DNA from: Chloroflexota bacterium
GTDB lineage: Bacteria > Chloroflexota > Limnocylindria > Limnocylindrales > CSP1-4
Direction of reading: 5' to 3'
NCBI GenBank assembly: GCA_013696275.1
Contig: JACCYW010000217.1
Coordinates: 1 to 13,822 of the forward strand
Length of the DNA stretch: 13,822 bases
Part shown: piece by piece, positions 12,887 through 13,822 of the stretch
Position numbering within the stretch: position 1 is the first letter of the stretch
Layout of the letters: every line of letters starts with the position of its first letter
Translations under genes and position numbers: made by a program
Notes under the pieces: generated by a model
What the model saw: only the letters and a program-made list of their open reading frames with translations
What the model was told of the DNA's origin: nothing
The model's database searches: none

Positions 12887-13519
12887 GTGAACGTAGCTGC
12901 CCTCCTTGCCCTCGCCGCTGTCGTAGTCCTTGGCTCGCCGGTCAGTGCGGCCGAGCCCGCCCGCCCAACGGCCCTGGGGCCGACCACCGTGGTGGACGTG
13001 ATGAGCATCTCTTTCGAGCCCAACGACATCACCATCGCGGCTGGCACCACTGTCTCGTGGCGTAACGACACGACGCCGGACCGCGTTCATGACGTGGTGA
13101 GCTCGGTCACCGACTACTTCCTCAGTCCCCGCTTTCGGAGCGGCGAGTCGTACCAGTACCGGTTCACGGCGGCTGGGTCGTTCGGTTATGTCTGTTCCAT
13201 CCATGACGTGATGATCGGCGTGGTCCACGTGCCGCTCAGCGGCCGGTCGGAGGCAGACGACCAAGGGCCACTCATGCGCATCCGCCTGGCCACGCGGGCG
13301 CTCTCGGTCGGCTCCGACTTCCGCTACGTGGTGAGGAGACGCGATCCAGGCAGCCCCGTCTTCCAGCGCTGGCTGTTCACGCGCGCCGCGGAACTGACCT
13401 TCCGTCCGACGATGCCGGGCACCTACGACTTCACGATGCGCATCAAGAGCGTCGCGACCGGCGAGAAGACCGGTACATCCGGCGACAGCCCCGTGCTGAG
13501 CCTCGACTGGCCAGGCTGA
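12887..13519 (+). CDS. Secreted type-1 copper protein (amicyanin-like cupredoxin) with extra C-terminal domain
   Basis: 210 residues. The signal peptide ends near SPVSA|AEPA. The cupredoxin domain spans about 33-117 and has a complete type-1 copper set: H68 (DRVHDVV) and the cluster C103-x2-H106-x2-M109 (YVCSIHDVMIG). The two-residue gap between His and Met matches amicyanin rather than plastocyanin (four). VVDVMSISFEPNDITIAAGT is the typical first-strand region. Residues ~120-210 form a second beta-rich domain with TFRPTMPGTYDFTMRI, like an Fn3/Y_Y_Y-type sandwich. It likely carries electrons or binds copper outside the membrane, perhaps for the oxidase served by ctaA-ctaB. GTG 12887 is the only usable start because an in-frame TGA lies at 12875; no RBS is present, so it is probably leaderless. 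The signal peptide lacks the usual basic n-region. Confidence 0.88.
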   Translation: MNVAALLALAAVVVLGSPVSAAEPARPTALGPTTVVDVMSISFEPNDITIAAGTTVSWRNDTTPDRVHDVVSSVTDYFLSPRFRSGESYQYRFTAAGSFGYVCSIHDVMIGVVHVPLSGRSEADDQGPLMRIRLATRALSVGSDFRYVVRRRDPGSPVFQRWLFTRAAELTFRPTMPGTYDFTMRIKSVATGEKTGTSGDSPVLSLDWPG

Positions 13520-13552
13520 GGAGGGCCGCCGACGGGACGACTTGAGCAAGGC

Positions 13553-13571
13553 CGGACCCGGTAGTGGTCCG
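13553..13571 (+). terminator. Hairpin after the cupredoxin gene, possible terminator
   Basis: CGGACC / 7-base loop / GGTCCG gives a 6-bp perfect stem 33 bases after the cupredoxin stop. No T-tract follows, so intrinsic termination is uncertain. It lies upstream of the next gene's promoter-like elements. Confidence 0.3.
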
Positions 13572-13602
13572 ATCGCTCGCCACCGATACGCCGCTCGGCC
13601 CA

Positions 13603-13631
13603 TTGACCCTGCTCAGCGCGCCAGCGAGTGT
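13603..13631 (+). promoter_or_regulatory. Promoter for the DUF1800 gene
   Basis: TTGACC (13603-13608, five of six to the -35 consensus), exactly 17 bases, then GAGTGT (13626-13631) as a weak -10, six bases before the ATG at 13638. It uses the same TTGACC as the cupredoxin promoter and again leaves no leader. Confidence 0.4.
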
Positions 13632-13637
13632 CGAGCC

Positions 13638-13822
13638 ATGGCGACGCCCACCACCAAGGCCCTCATCGCGCACCTCTTGAGGCGCACCGGTTTCGGCCCG
13701 TTCCCCGGCCAGGTGAAGGCGCTGGTACCACTGGGCATCGATGGTGCCATCGACCACTTCCTGGCAGCCCTGCCGGTGCTTGACGGAGCGCCGCCGGACC
13801 TGTCCGACGACTCCTCCTGGGC
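13638..13822 (+). CDS. DUF1800 family protein, N-terminal part, truncated by window end
   Basis: The frame from ATG 13638 stays open to the window edge, giving 61 residues. ALIAHLLRRTGFGPFPGQV followed by LVPLGIDGAIDHFLA is the characteristic opening of DUF1800 proteins (HLLxRxGFGP, then a helix with a G-x2-AIDxxL pattern). The family is found in many bacteria, often beside DUF1501 proteins, and its biochemical role is not settled. No signal peptide is seen in this part. The opposite strand holds a long open frame here, but it lacks any recognisable motif and runs antisense through the cupredoxin gene. The start is supported by the promoter-like TTGACC/GAGTGT pair and by the conserved motif beginning about ten residues in. 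Confidence 0.8.
   Translation, partial: MATPTTKALIAHLLRRTGFGPFPGQVKALVPLGIDGAIDHFLAALPVLDGAPPDLSDDSSW

Noticed and set aside
12695..13603. Minus-strand open frame of 302 codons opposite the cupredoxin
   Set aside because: No motif; the plus strand encodes a complete type-1 copper site and signal peptide.
1..13822. CRISPR arrays, tRNA or rRNA genes, insertion sequences
   Set aside because: No regularly spaced repeats, cloverleaf-like segments, rRNA motifs, transposase motifs or flanking inverted repeats seen by eye on either strand. The only tandem repeat is the coding duplication in pyrB.

Overview
The window is GC-rich, densely packed bacterial chromosomal DNA with many 4-base start/stop overlaps and several genes that look leaderless (a -10-like hexamer 6-11 bases before an ATG or GTG, and no Shine-Dalgarno). 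Gene content (ECF sigma/anti-sigma pair, PyrR-regulated pyrimidine genes, fused CtaA-CtaB heme A/heme O synthase, amicyanin-type cupredoxin, DUF1800 protein) suggests an aerobic, heme-copper-oxidase-bearing lineage, most likely an uncultured Chloroflexota (Limnocylindria/Ellin6529-like). That placement is inference from style and content, not from a marker gene.

Layout. (1) 3-2515: the end of an ECF sigma factor, translationally coupled to a large membrane anti-sigma factor with a cytoplasmic HxxxCxxC zinc motif, one TM helix and an extracytoplasmic part holding propeller-like motifs and two Pro/Ala/Glu-rich linkers. (2) 2580-4156: pyrR and pyrB, with a possible RNA hairpin enclosing the pyrR ribosome binding site and start codon, and a 21-bp in-frame tandem duplication inside pyrB. 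(3) 4216-9552: a tightly coupled run on the + strand: FAD-dependent amine/amino-acid oxidoreductase, small two-TM protein, DsrE-like protein, 108-aa protein of unknown function, acidic protein built from an internal duplication, PyrK-like and PyrD-like proteins. pyrC and carAB are not in the window. (4) 9549-10523, minus strand: a lipoprotein with a C-terminal thioredoxin-like domain (Cx4C), convergent with pyrD (the stops share one CTAG) and divergent from the next gene. (5) 10587-12793: the CtaA-CtaB fusion and a small exported protein overlapping it by 4 bases. (6) 12887-13822: a secreted type-1 copper protein with an extra C-terminal domain, then the start of a DUF1800 protein that runs off the window.

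The most interesting signal is in block 3. The PyrD homologue keeps the FMN-phosphate region but has lost the catalytic Cys of the SCPN motif and most orotate-contacting Asn residues. Its partner PyrK keeps the four-Cys iron-sulfur motif but has a degraded glycine-rich nucleotide motif, and its conserved N-terminus has no ATG/GTG/TTG start. The pair may be a repurposed flavoprotein/iron-sulfur electron-transfer complex rather than a working dihydroorotate dehydrogenase. It sits among redox genes and unrecognised small proteins. The second theme is a candidate respiratory-chain maturation cluster around ctaA-ctaB: thioredoxin-like lipoprotein, heme A synthesis and cupredoxin.
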